Shown here in pieces: positions 42,438 to 52,918 of a stretch of DNA of 64,000 bases. The DNA is from Actinomadura parmotrematis. Lineage in GTDB: Bacteria > Actinomycetota > Actinomycetes > Streptosporangiales > Streptosporangiaceae. Where the stretch lies: NCBI RefSeq assembly GCF_019458805.1, contig NZ_JAIBOA010000014.1:124001-188000 (forward strand), read 5' to 3'. The notes beneath the pieces are model-generated. The model did not search any database, was not told the DNA's origin, and saw only the letters and a program-made list of their open reading frames with translations. A program made the translations under genes and the position numbers. The stretch's first letter is position 1. Every line of letters begins with the position of its first letter.

Positions 42438-42776
42438 ATGGGTACCAAGGGGATCACGACCGTGCTGCATCCCGTGGCGGATCTGGCGGCGGCCAAGGCG
42501 GTGTACACGGCGCTGCTGGGGGCGGAGCCCAGCACCGACAGCGAGTACTACGTCGGGTACGACGTCGGCGGGCAGCACATCGGGCTCGTGCCGGGCGGGG
42601 CGGAGAAGGGGCCCGTCGCGTACTGGGCGGTGGACGACATCGAGGGCAAGCTGGCCGAAGTGTCGGAGGCGGGTGGGACCATCAAGGACGCGCCGCGCGA
42701 CGTCGGCGGGGGCCGCCGGGTGGCGACGTTCACCGACGTCGACGGCAACGTGCTCGGGGTCCTGCAGGACGGTTGA
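42438..42776 (+). CDS. VOC-family (glyoxalase-like) protein
   Basis: 112 residues. Single vicinal-oxygen-chelate module: VLHPVADLAAAKAVYTALLGAEP, GYDVGGQHIGLVPGG, and TFTDVDGNVLGVLQDG. Metal ligands of glyoxalase I are not all evident, so it may be a bleomycin-resistance- or transporter-associated VOC protein. It lies just upstream of the UvrA-like gene; a second VOC gene ends that operon. Confidence 0.8.
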   Translation: MGTKGITTVLHPVADLAAAKAVYTALLGAEPSTDSEYYVGYDVGGQHIGLVPGGAEKGPVAYWAVDDIEGKLAEVSEAGGTIKDAPRDVGGGRRVATFTDVDGNVLGVLQDG

Positions 42777-42797
42777 GCGACGGATGATGGAGGCACG

Positions 42798-45169
<2,372 letters not shown>

Positions 45170-45173
<4 letters not shown>

Positions 45174-45628
45174 CGCCGATCGTGCGCCCCGGGCCGCGCG
45201 CGGTCCGGCCGGGCAGGGCGTCCGAACCGCAGCGGCTGCGGGACCTCGCGGTGCTCCGCCGCGTCCGCGACCGGATCGACCGCGAGTACGCGCGGCCGCT
45301 CGACGTCGAGGCGCTGGCGCGCGGCGCGCACATGTCGGCGGGGCACCTCAGCCGCGAGTTCCGGCTCGCCTACGGCGAATCGCCGTACGGGTACCTGATG
45401 ACGCGGCGGATCGAGCGGGCCATGACGCTGCTGCGCCGCGGCGACCTCAGCGTCACCGAGGTGTGCTTCGCGGTCGGCTGCTCCTCGCTCGGGACGTTCA
45501 GCACCCGTTTCACCGAGCTCGTCGGGACGCCGCCGAGCGTCTACCGGCGCCGCGCCGCGGAGGAGACGGCCGGGATACCGCCGTGCGTGGCGAAACAGGT
45601 GACGCGGCCGTTGAGGAAGAGGGCGTGA
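45170..45628 (+). CDS. AraC-family regulator
   Basis: 152 residues, essentially the two-HTH DNA-binding part (about 25-125): DVEALARGAHMSAGHLSREFRLAYGESPYGYLMTRRIERAM and DLSVTEVCFAVGCSSLGTFSTRFTELVG with SVYRRR. No ligand-binding domain. GTG 45170 overlaps the UvrA-like stop, and the stop overlaps the following VOC gene (GTGA both ways). Confidence 0.85.
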
Positions 45629-46044
45629 CCGGCATGGAGATCTCCGTTCACCACGTCTTCCTGCCGCACGACGACCCGGACGCGTCCCTGGCCTTCTACC
45701 GGGACGGCCTCGGGTTCGAGGTCCGCGGCGACGTCGGGTACGGCGGGATGCGCTGGATCACCGTCGGGCCCGCCGGAGGGTCCGGGACGTCGATCGTGCT
45801 GCACCCGCCGGCGGCGGACCCCGGCATCACCGCGGAGGAGCGCCGCACCGTCGCCGAGATGATGGCGAAGGGCACCTTCGGCAGCATCATCCTGGCGGCC
45901 GACGACCTGGGCGCCGCGTTCGAGCGGCTGGAGCGGACCGGCGCCGAGGTCGTCCAGGAGCCGGCCGACCAGCCCTACGGCGTCCGCGACTGCGCCTTCC
46001 GCGACCCGGCGGGCAACCTCGTCCGCATCCAGCAGGCCGGCTGA
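45625..46044 (+). CDS. VOC-family (glyoxalase/bleomycin-resistance-like) protein
   Basis: 139 residues. HHVFLPHDDPDASLAFYRDGLGFEV, WITVGPAGGSGTSIVLHP, YGVRDCAFRDPAGNLVRI are the VOC beta-alpha-beta-beta-beta modules. GTG 45625 overlaps the AraC stop; ATG 45634 is another choice. This AraC/VOC order is common in Streptomyces, where the VOC protein is a small-molecule binder or enzyme. Confidence 0.82.
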   Translation: MTGMEISVHHVFLPHDDPDASLAFYRDGLGFEVRGDVGYGGMRWITVGPAGGSGTSIVLHPPAADPGITAEERRTVAEMMAKGTFGSIILAADDLGAAFERLERTGAEVVQEPADQPYGVRDCAFRDPAGNLVRIQQAG

Positions 46045-46172
46045 CGGCGCGGGGTCCGCGCGGCGGGGCAAGGCTTCGCAGGCCCCCCGCCATCGGATGA
46101 TCAAGTGCCGTTTCCGCCGGCGGGCGCGCGGGGAACCCTTCCGGGAAAGCCCAGGCGCGGAGGTGGGACGCG

Positions 46173-46931
46173 ATGATACCGACGACAGGGGAGCGGGAGC
46201 GGCTGCCGGAGCTGGACGTCGAGCCGCCCGTCCGCCAGTCCCGCGTGACGGTGTTCTTCCGGCTGCTGCTGGCGATCCCGCACTTCGTGGTGCTGTTCTT
46301 CCTCGGCATCGCCCAGTTCTTCGTGGCGATCGTCGGCTGGTTCGCGGCGCTGTTCACCGGGCGCCTGCCGGAGGGCATCCGCGACTTCCTGATCGGCGTG
46401 CTCGGCTGGGAGACGCGGGTCGGCATGTACGTCGCGCTCACCGTCGACCGCTACCCGCCGTTCTCGTTCGAGCCCCGCGGCCACCCGGTCGCCATCGACG
46501 TCGGCCCGCCGACGCCGCTGAACCGGGTGGCGGTGTTCTTCCGGTTCATCCTGGTGATCCCGGCGTGGATCCTGATGGGCCTGCTGACGAGCGGCTGGTG
46601 GTCGGTGTCGTTCATCATCTGGCTGATCGTGCTGATCCTCGGCCGGATGCCCGCGCCGCTGTTCGAGGCGACCGCCGCGATCGGCCGCGCGTCGATGCGC
46701 ACCCGCGCCTACTTCGGGCTGATGACGCCCGCCTACCCCAAGGGCTGGTTCGGCGACCCGGCCGCCGGGCCGCGGATGTCGGCGACCCGGCCGCTGGTGC
46801 TGTCCACGGCCGCCAAGGCCCTCATGGTGATCTTCATCGTGCTGGGCGTCGCCAGCGGCACCAGCCAGAGCACGGTGAACCGCGACCACAACGGCGACGA
46901 CGCGACGACCACCTCCTCCGTCGCGCCCTGA
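46173..46931 (+). CDS. DUF4389 membrane protein
   Basis: 252 residues. Two related halves, each with the motif [VR]FFRLLLAIPHFVVLFFL / VFFRFILVIPAWILMGLL followed by a second helix and YPPFSFEPR; this duplicated form is DUF4389. Hydrophilic ends. The function of the family is unknown. ATG 46173 was chosen for the conserved start; there is a moderate ribosome site. Confidence 0.78.
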   Translation: MIPTTGERERLPELDVEPPVRQSRVTVFFRLLLAIPHFVVLFFLGIAQFFVAIVGWFAALFTGRLPEGIRDFLIGVLGWETRVGMYVALTVDRYPPFSFEPRGHPVAIDVGPPTPLNRVAVFFRFILVIPAWILMGLLTSGWWSVSFIIWLIVLILGRMPAPLFEATAAIGRASMRTRAYFGLMTPAYPKGWFGDPAAGPRMSATRPLVLSTAAKALMVIFIVLGVASGTSQSTVNRDHNGDDATTTSSVAP

Positions 46932-46977
46932 CGCCCGCCCGCGTGCGGACGCTCGAATGCGGCGGGCATGACAACGT

Positions 46978-47013
46978 CACTGCTTTGCCAATGCCGTTAG
47001 GAGCAAAGCAGTG
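46978..47013 (+). terminator. Hairpin after DUF4389 gene
   Basis: CACTGCTTTGC (46978-46988) pairs with GCAAAGCAGTG (47003-47013); an 11-bp perfect stem, 14-base loop. The 3' arm also covers the start of a short frame (47011), so a regulatory role is possible. Confidence 0.45.
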
Positions 47014-47094
47014 CGAGCCATTTCTCGGGGCTTTAAGGCGCGGGCTCCGGTGCATGTCACTTGGGCTGGCAGGCAGGTCAGATGGTACCGGTAA
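47011..47094 (+). CDS. Possible 27-residue basic peptide
   Basis: GTG 47011 follows AGGAG with a seven-base gap; the peptide begins MRAISRGFKARAPVHV and ends QVRWYR. Strongly basic. The ribosome site lies in the loop of the preceding hairpin and the start codon in its 3' arm. Only the site makes it plausible; the length is within chance. Confidence 0.25.
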   Translation: MRAISRGFKARAPVHVTWAGRQVRWYR

Positions 47095-47174
47095 TTGCGC
47101 GGGGCGCCATTTCGGACGGAAAATGCGGTGGGACGGGGATGGCGCTGCGTCCGATGCCCGGGTAGGAAAGAACG

Positions 47175-47921
47175 GTGCAGGTGAGCTATGCGAGCGAACC
47201 GACGCCCGGCCGCCCGAACGAGGACCACGTGGTCGCCGGACCCGGCTGGGTGGCCGTCCTCGACGGGGCGACGGCGCGCCCCGGCGTGGCGACCGGCTGC
47301 GTCCACGACCCCGGCTGGCTGGTGCGGCGCCTCGGCGGCGCCCTCGCCGCCCGCCTCGCTCCCGAGGACGGGACGCCGCTGCCCGACGTCCTGGCCGGCG
47401 CCATCGAGGACGTGGGCGCCCGGCACGGCGGCGGCTGCGACCTCGGCAACCCCGACAGCCCGTCCGCGACGGTCGCGCTGCTCCGCCGCGCCGGCGGCGA
47501 CCGCGGCGTCGACTGGCTGGTGCTCGCCGACTCGCCCGTCCTCGTCGACGACGGGACCGTCCGCGTCGTCAAGGACGACCGCGTCGACCGGCTGCCGAGC
47601 TACACCGACCGGGCCGTCCGCGACGCCCGCAACAGCCCCGGCGGGTTCTGGGTGGCGAGCACCCGCCCCGAGGCCGCCTACGAGGCGCTCACCGGCCGGG
47701 CCACCGGCGTCCGCCGCGCCGCCGTGCTGAGCGACGGCGCGGCCCGGCTCGTCGAGCGGTTCGGCCTCGCCGACTGGACGGGCCTGCTCGACCTGCTCGA
47801 CGGCGAGGGCCCGCGCGAGCTCATCCGCCGCACCCGCGCGGCCGAGGCCGCCGCGGGCGCCGGGACGGCGCGCCGCGGCAAGCTCCACGACGACGCGACG
47901 GCCGTCCTCGTGCGGCCCTGA
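47175..47921 (+). CDS. PP2C-like phosphatase-family protein
   Basis: 248 residues. GRPNEDHVVAGPGWVAVLDGAT has the motif 1-2 form of PP2C (the metal-binding Asp in VLDGAT), then AVLSDGAARL and KLHDDATAVLVRP, matching the later D-G and DD motifs. Catalytic domain only, no sensor. Ser/Thr phosphatase activity is likely but some proteins of this group lack a metal ligand. GTG 47175; ribosome site poor. Convergent with the next gene. Confidence 0.75.
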   Translation: MQVSYASEPTPGRPNEDHVVAGPGWVAVLDGATARPGVATGCVHDPGWLVRRLGGALAARLAPEDGTPLPDVLAGAIEDVGARHGGGCDLGNPDSPSATVALLRRAGGDRGVDWLVLADSPVLVDDGTVRVVKDDRVDRLPSYTDRAVRDARNSPGGFWVASTRPEAAYEALTGRATGVRRAAVLSDGAARLVERFGLADWTGLLDLLDGEGPRELIRRTRAAEAAAGAGTARRGKLHDDATAVLVRP

Positions 47922-47925
47922 GGCG

Positions 47926-48954
47926 CTACTCGGCGGCGGGCGCGATGTGCGGCCACCAGCCGGCCAGGTCCTCGGGCAGGTGCCGGCCGTCGACCGTCAG
48001 CGAGGCGGTCATCATCGGGTGCATCCGGCAGGCCGGGAACGAGTGCGGGTAGCGCGGCTCGTCCAGGACGAGCACGCGGGTGCCGTTCACCGCCGGGACG
48101 TCCGCCGGCGCCGCCTCGTTGTAGACGCGGCGGCCGTGCGCGTCGTAGAGGAACCACGGCGACGTCGTGATCACCTTGCCGGGCGGTTCGGTGTCGGTGA
48201 AGTAGGCGACGACGTCGCGGTCCACCCGCTCGCCCGGCATCCCGCCGGGGCGGCCGGCGAGCGCGCCCGCCAGCAGCATGTGGAGCTGGAAGTTGTCGCT
48301 GACGCCGCCGAACGTCACCGTCCAGCCGTTGCCGGACTTGCGGTCCAGAACGAGCAGCCGCTCGCCGTCCAGGACGCGCAGGAGCGTCGCGGCGAAGGGC
48401 ACGTTCTCGAAGTGCTCGGAGACGGCGCCGAGCCGCCGCGCCTTGTCGTCGCGGTCGGTGACGCCGGCCCGGACGCGCGGCGCCGTCGCCAGCATCGTGC
48501 GGGCGGCGAGCGCGTACCTGTCCATCGCGAACCACGCCATCATCGCCCCGACGGGGTCGGGCAGCGCGCGCGACAGGAGGTCCACGATGCGCTGCGACGG
48601 CTGGTCGTTGGAGGGATGCGGCAGCGGCTCGCCGGTCGCGCCGCGCCAGGCGCCCGCGAACGCCACGCAGACGTCGGCGTTCGCCACCGTCCTCGCGATG
48701 ACGGCCTCGTCGGCGGGGAAGGACGCGGCGCCGTTCTCGACCCAGGCGCCGGCGATCACGGCGAGGATCGAGCCGAGGTTCGGCGGCGCGTCCCGCACCC
48801 CCTCGCCCATCTTCATCATCGCCGCGGTGAGGATCGTGGGGGGCGCCTCCTGGGACCACTGCATCATCCGGGGCATGAGCTCGCCGAACGCCGGGTCCTC
48901 GGCGACCGCCGCGCGCACGGTGGCGTCCACGTGCTGGAGGAAGGACTGATCCAT
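47926..48954 (-). CDS. Hypothetical protein, conserved in actinomycetes
   Basis: 342 residues, no family that I recognise. The N-terminus is helical (SFLQHVDATVRAAVAEDPAFGEL), the centre contains a helical block with AMMAWFAMDRYALAARTML and a later beta block with TVTFGGVSDNFQLHMLL. No signal peptide. ATG 48954 gives the conserved-looking start; an earlier GTG is possible. Ends five bases from the PP2C-like gene on the other strand. Confidence 0.65.
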   Translation of the reverse strand: MDQSFLQHVDATVRAAVAEDPAFGELMPRMMQWSQEAPPTILTAAMMKMGEGVRDAPPNLGSILAVIAGAWVENGAASFPADEAVIARTVANADVCVAFAGAWRGATGEPLPHPSNDQPSQRIVDLLSRALPDPVGAMMAWFAMDRYALAARTMLATAPRVRAGVTDRDDKARRLGAVSEHFENVPFAATLLRVLDGERLLVLDRKSGNGWTVTFGGVSDNFQLHMLLAGALAGRPGGMPGERVDRDVVAYFTDTEPPGKVITTSPWFLYDAHGRRVYNEAAPADVPAVNGTRVLVLDEPRYPHSFPACRMHPMMTASLTVDGRHLPEDLAGWWPHIAPAAE

Positions 48955-49090
48955 GTGATCACCATGGCACGCGGCCACGACGGTTGTCGCAGGACGGCCG
49001 CGCTGACCTCGCCGATTCGATTTCGCACCCGGCCCCGGACCCGTGTATGGTTATCCCCGTCGCCGCGAACGAGAGAACGCGGAACGGCAG

Positions 49091-49163
49091 GCCCCTTTAG
49101 CTCAGTCGGCAGAGCGTCTCCATGGTAAGGAGAAGGTCTACGGTTCGATTCCGTAAAGGGGCT
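49091..49163 (+). tRNA. tRNA-Thr (GGT)
   Basis: 73 bases. Acceptor GCCCCTT/AAGGGGC, D arm GCTC...GAGC, anticodon stem TCTCC/GGAGA with loop ATGGTAA (anticodon GGT), T arm with GGTTCGATTCC. CCA not encoded. A TATGGT box lies about 45 bases upstream. Confidence 0.94.
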
Positions 49164-49459
49164 CCGCAGGTCAGAGACCGGTTCCGAGCATCTTCGGAGC
49201 CGGTTTTTCGTTGCGCCGCCGGCGCGGCGGGCGCACCGCCGCGGTCGGGTATCCTGTTTTCGTTCCTTACGGGCGCTGTGGTAGCGTCCCTCCGGTCTCA
49301 GCAGGACGATTCGCAGGTCACCGGCATAGGCGGTAACCTGGGGGCCGGCCGGGAGGCCACCTGCGGAAGCCGGTTCCGAGTCTCCGGGCCCGGTTCTCGC
49401 GATTCCAGGCCCCAGTGGAAATCCGGTATCCTTGCGAACCGGGCCATCAAGGCCAGCGC

Positions 49460-49533
49460 GGCGGGGTAGCTCAGTCAGGCAGAGCAAGCGGCTCATAATC
49501 GCTGTGTCGCCGGTTCAAGTCCGGCCCTCGCTA
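49460..49533 (+). tRNA. tRNA-Met (CAT), elongator type
   Basis: 74 bases. Acceptor GGCGGGG/CCTCGCT (two G-T wobbles), D arm GCTC...GAGC, anticodon loop CTCATAA, T arm GCCGG/CCGGC around TTCAAGT. It lacks the three G-C pairs of an initiator anticodon stem, so elongator Met is the best reading. TATCCT upstream near 49426. Confidence 0.9.
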
Positions 49534-49653
49534 CTAACCCGAGTCCGGCTCGCCCCTCACGGGGGCGAGCGGGCTGGGTTGAACCAACCAGGTCCCCCAT
49601 CCCAGGGGCGGCCGAAGCTCGTCCATGTCCCCAGCTCAGAAAGGCACTCCATC

Positions 49654-49818
49654 GTGGCTGCCACCGACGTCCGGCCGAAGATCACGCTGGCCTGCCAGGA
49701 GTGCAAGCACCGCAACTACATCACGCGGAAGAACCGGCGCAACGACCCGGACCGCCTGGAGATCAAGAAGTACTGCCCCAACTGCCGCTGCCACCGGGCG
49801 CACCGCGAAACCCGATAG
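49654..49818 (+). CDS. rpmG: 50S ribosomal protein L33 (Cys-type)
   Basis: 54 residues. RPKITLACQECKHRNYITRKN and KKYCPNCRCHRAHRETR with two CxxC pairs: the zinc-binding (C+) form. GTG 49654 has AAAGG about ten bases before. The last codons and downstream 82 bases are duplicated in tandem. In the order I recall from Streptomyces rpmG also sits between tRNA-Met and the hadA gene. Confidence 0.93.
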   Translation: MAATDVRPKITLACQECKHRNYITRKNRRNDPDRLEIKKYCPNCRCHRAHRETR

Positions 49819-49979
49819 CCAAGGCCGTTACGGGGAAGCACTGCCCGCTGCGCTCTCCCACGGGGCCGGCTGCCACCGGGCGCACCGCGAAACCCGATAG
49901 CCAAGGCCGTTACGGGGAAGCACTGCCCGCTGCGCTCTCCCACGGGGCCGGCTGCCACCGGGCGCACCGCGAAACCCGC
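49787..49979 (+). repeat. Exact 82-bp tandem repeat, 2.4 copies
   Basis: Copies at 49787-49868, 49869-49950 and a partial at 49951-49979. Each unit begins with GCTGCCACCGGGCGC, which encodes the last residues of L33 and its stop, then the spacer. No base differs between the two full copies. Confidence 0.9.
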
Positions 49980-50201
49980 TAGCCCTCGCTAGTCGAGTCT
50001 GGCTCGCGCGGACCCCGCGCGCAGCGGCTTGGCGACTTCTTGCAGCCGAGCTTGCCCTGACATCATTCAGCCCGTCCCCGCGCCACCCGCGAGGGCGGGC
50101 TGAACGCCGTTCTGTTACGGTCCGAGCAGGCAGGTAGCGGGTGCCGGGGCGCGGGCACCCAGGGGGCCGCCAGGCCCACGAGCGTGGAGGGACGGCAAGG
50201 C

Positions 50202-50639
50202 ATGGCACTGAACCGCGACTTCGTCGGGCGGACGTTCCCGCCCGGCGAGCCGTACGAGGTCAGCCGGGTGAAGATCCGCGAGTTCGCCGACGCGATCGGC
50301 GACCGCAACCCCATCTACCGCGACCCCGAGGCGGCGAAGGCCGCCGGGCACCCCGACGTGATCGCGCCGCCGACCTTCCCCATCGTGGTGTCGCTCGGCA
50401 ACCCCGCGCTCGCCGACCCGGCCCTCGGCCTGAACTACGCGATGGTCGTGCACGGCGAGCAGCGCTTCGAGCACGTCCGCCCGATCCGGCCCGGCGACGC
50501 CGTCGTCTGCACCTCGACGGTCACCGAGATCCGCTCGATCGGCAACAACGAGAAGATGGTCATCGAGACCGAGATCCGCACCACCGACGGCGAGCTCGTC
50601 TGCAAGACCTACAACACCATCGTCGAGCGGGGGGCCTGA
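50202..50639 (+). CDS. hadA: MaoC-like (3R)-hydroxyacyl dehydratase subunit A
   Basis: 145 residues, N-terminal half-hotdog (FAS1-type MaoC). FVGRTFPPGEPYEVSRVKIREFADAIGD and NPIYRDPEAAKAAGHPDVIAPPTFPIV. It works as a heterodimer with the following MaoC protein in fatty acid (FAS II) elongation. ATG 50202 is preceded by GGAGG. Overlaps hadB by TGATG. Confidence 0.88.
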   Translation: MALNRDFVGRTFPPGEPYEVSRVKIREFADAIGDRNPIYRDPEAAKAAGHPDVIAPPTFPIVVSLGNPALADPALGLNYAMVVHGEQRFEHVRPIRPGDAVVCTSTVTEIRSIGNNEKMVIETEIRTTDGELVCKTYNTIVERGA

Positions 50640-51064
50640 TGACCGCGCAGGTGAAGTACGACGACGTCGAGGTCGGCACCGAGATCCCGGCGCGGAGCTA
50701 CCCCGTCGACCGCGCGAACCTCGTCATGTACGCGGGCGCCTCGGGCGACTTCAACCCGATCCACTGGCGCGAGAGCACCGCCAAGGCCGTCGGCCTGCCC
50801 GACGTCATCGCGCACGGCATGTTCACGATGGCGCAGGGCGGCCGCTACGTCACCGACTGGGCCGGCGACCCCGGCGCCGTCGTCGACTACGGCGTGCGGT
50901 TCTCCGCGCCGGTCGTGGTGCCCGACGAGGGCGGCGCCGTCCTGGAGATCTCCGGGAAGGTGGAGGAGAAGCTGGCCGACGGCAAGGTCGTCGTGGCGCT
51001 CACCGCCCGCTCCGCCGGGCAGAAGGTGCTGACCCGCGCCAAGGCCGTCGTCCGGCTCGCCTGA
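50639..51064 (+). CDS. hadB: MaoC-like (3R)-hydroxyacyl dehydratase subunit B
   Basis: 141 residues. YAGASGDFNPIHWRES with the catalytic Asp/His of hydratase 2 motifs, GLPDVIAHGMFTMA, and YGVRFSAPVVVPDEGG. Catalytic subunit of the pair. ATG overlaps the hadA stop. The adjacent murB is separately started by GTG 100 bases on. Confidence 0.9.
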   Translation: MTAQVKYDDVEVGTEIPARSYPVDRANLVMYAGASGDFNPIHWRESTAKAVGLPDVIAHGMFTMAQGGRYVTDWAGDPGAVVDYGVRFSAPVVVPDEGGAVLEISGKVEEKLADGKVVVALTARSAGQKVLTRAKAVVRLA

Positions 51065-51164
51065 CCGGACGCGCGCGCCCGTTTCACGATCGCGCGCGCC
51101 GGGGACGTAGCATCGCCCCCGGCGCGCGCGATCGCGGCCGTTCCAGGGGAGGGAAGGACCACAC

Positions 51165-52247
51165 GTGGCGGTGTTCGCCGAAGAAGTGAAGCTGGCCGGG
51201 TACACCACGCTCCGGCTCGGCGGGCCCGCCCGCCGGTTCGTCGAGGCGAGCACCGAGGCCGAGGTCGTCGACGCGGTGCGCCGCGCCGACGCGGCGGGCG
51301 AGCCCGTCCTGGTCCTCGGCGGCGGCAGCAACCTGGTGGTCTCCGACGACGGCTTCCCCGGCACCGTGGTGCGCGTCGGCACCCGCGGCGCCGAGCGCGT
51401 CGCCGGCGAGGGCGGCCGGACGCTCGTGCGGGTGCAGGCCGGCGAGGAGTGGGATCCGTTCGTCGCCCGCTGCGTCGAGCGCGGCCTCGCCGGGGTCGAG
51501 TGCCTGTCGGGCATCCCCGGCCGCGTCGGCGCCACCCCGATCCAGAACGTCGGCGCCTACGGCCAGGACGTCGGCGAGACGATCGTCGCGGTCCGCGCCT
51601 ACGACCGGCGGGCCGGCGCCTGCGTCACCCTCGACCGCGCCGCCTGCCGCTTCTCCTACCGGCACAGCGCCTTCAAGGGCGACGACCGGTACGTGGTGCT
51701 GGAGGTCACCTACGCGCTGATCGAGTCCGACGAGTCGCAGCCGATCGCCTACGCCGAGCTGGCGCGCGAGCTCGGCGTCGCGACCGGCGCCCGCGTGCCG
51801 CTGAAGGACGCCCGCGCCGCCGTGCTGAAGCTGCGCCGCGGCAAGGGCATGGTGCTGGACCCCGCCGACCCCGACACGCGCAGCGCCGGCTCGTTCTTCA
51901 CCAACCCGGTCCTGGACGCCGCCGGGCTCGCCGAGCTCGCCCGCCGCGTCGCCGACCGGTTCGGGCCGGACACCGCGTTCCCGCGCTACCCCGAGTCCTC
52001 CGGGCTGGACGGCGCGCCGCGCACCAAGACGTCGGCGGCCTGGCTGATCGACCGGGCCGGGTTCGCCAAGGGGCACGCGCGCGGCCCCGTCCGCATCTCC
52101 GGCAAGCACACCCTCGCCCTCACCAACCCCGACGGCGGCAGCACCGCCGACCTGCTGGGCCTGGCCCGCGAGGTCCGCGACGGCGTCCGCGAGGCGTTCG
52201 GCGTCGAGCTGGTGAACGAGCCGGTGTTCGTCGGCGTGCGGCTGTGA
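51165..52247 (+). CDS. murB: UDP-N-acetylmuramate dehydrogenase
   Basis: 360 residues. FAD-binding PCMH domain with TTLRLGGPARRFVEA and VLGGGSNLVVSDDGF, then GIPGRVGATPIQNVGAYGQDV; catalytic Ser in SAGSFFTNPVL and the C-terminal type I end. Reduces UDP-GlcNAc-enolpyruvate in peptidoglycan synthesis. GTG 51165; AGGGGAGGG lies upstream. Confidence 0.95.
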   Translation: MAVFAEEVKLAGYTTLRLGGPARRFVEASTEAEVVDAVRRADAAGEPVLVLGGGSNLVVSDDGFPGTVVRVGTRGAERVAGEGGRTLVRVQAGEEWDPFVARCVERGLAGVECLSGIPGRVGATPIQNVGAYGQDVGETIVAVRAYDRRAGACVTLDRAACRFSYRHSAFKGDDRYVVLEVTYALIESDESQPIAYAELARELGVATGARVPLKDARAAVLKLRRGKGMVLDPADPDTRSAGSFFTNPVLDAAGLAELARRVADRFGPDTAFPRYPESSGLDGAPRTKTSAAWLIDRAGFAKGHARGPVRISGKHTLALTNPDGGSTADLLGLAREVRDGVREAFGVELVNEPVFVGVRL

Positions 52248-52281
52248 CCGCGCGCTGCCGGCGGCCCCCGGCACCGCCCTC

Positions 52282-52311
52282 TTGACGAAGTTAGTTATCA
52301 AGCAATAACTT
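52282..52311 (+). promoter_or_regulatory. Promoter and operator of tetR gene
   Basis: TTGACG (52282-52287), 18 bases, TAACTT (52306-52311), then six bases to ATG 52318: a leaderless start. The spacer carries the imperfect palindrome AGTTAT-CAAGC-AATAACT, similar to the palindrome before the MFS gene. Confidence 0.6.
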
Positions 52312-52317
52312 TGTCGC

Positions 52318-52866
52318 ATGAGCCCCCGGATGAGCGCCGCCGAGCGCCGCGAGCAGGTGATCAAAGCCGCGATGGCCGAGTTCGCCCGCCGCGGCTTCGA
52401 GGGCACCTCCACGACGGCCATCGCCGGGCGCGTCGGCGTGTCCCAGCCCTACCTGTTCCGGCTCTTCCCCTCCAAGCACGCCATCGTCCTCGCCGCCGTC
52501 GAGCGCTGCTTCGACGTCATGGAGGCCGAGATGCGCGACGCGGCCGGCGGCCTGTACGGCGACGAGGCGTTCGCCGCGATGGGCACGCGCTACCGCGAGA
52601 TGCTCGTCGGCGACCACGCGGCGCTCCAGTTCCAGCTCCAGATCTACGCCGCCGCGCTGGAGGACGAGGCGATCCGCGAGGTCGGCGAGCGGCGCTGGGC
52701 CGGGCTCTGGAAGATGATCGGCGAGATCAGCGGCGGCGACCCGCAGCGGGTCACCGACTTCGTCGCCTACGGCATGCTCCTCAACGTCCTCACCGCGTTC
52801 GGCATCCCGGTGACGTTCGGCGCGACGGCCGAGTCGCTGCGCGACTGGGCGCGGGACCGGCAGTGA
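52318..52866 (+). CDS. TetR-family repressor
   Basis: 182 residues. N-terminal HTH (about 8-55): REQVIKAAMAEFARRGFEGTSTTAIAGRVGVSQPYLFRLFPSKHAIV. The C-terminal domain is helical. Placed upstream of the MFS gene, same strand, with related palindromes in front of each gene; it very likely represses itself and the exporter. Ligand unknown. Confidence 0.88.
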   Translation: MSPRMSAAERREQVIKAAMAEFARRGFEGTSTTAIAGRVGVSQPYLFRLFPSKHAIVLAAVERCFDVMEAEMRDAAGGLYGDEAFAAMGTRYREMLVGDHAALQFQLQIYAAALEDEAIREVGERRWAGLWKMIGEISGGDPQRVTDFVAYGMLLNVLTAFGIPVTFGATAESLRDWARDRQ

Positions 52867-52886
52867 TCTTTTTTTCGGCATCAAAG

Positions 52887-52904
52887 TTAGTGACTGATAA
52901 CTAA
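52887..52904 (+). promoter_or_regulatory. Operator upstream of MFS gene
   Basis: TTAGT-GACTGATA-ACTAA (arms 52887-52891 and 52900-52904), adjoining AAAGTTAG; shares AAGTTAGT with the tetR promoter site (52288-52295). Confidence 0.5.
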
Positions 52905-52918
52905 TGAAGGAGGACGGC

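Noticed and set aside
49818..49982. Longer proteins from the repeated rpmG end
   Set aside because: They come from the tandem repeat in other frames; L33 ends at 49818.
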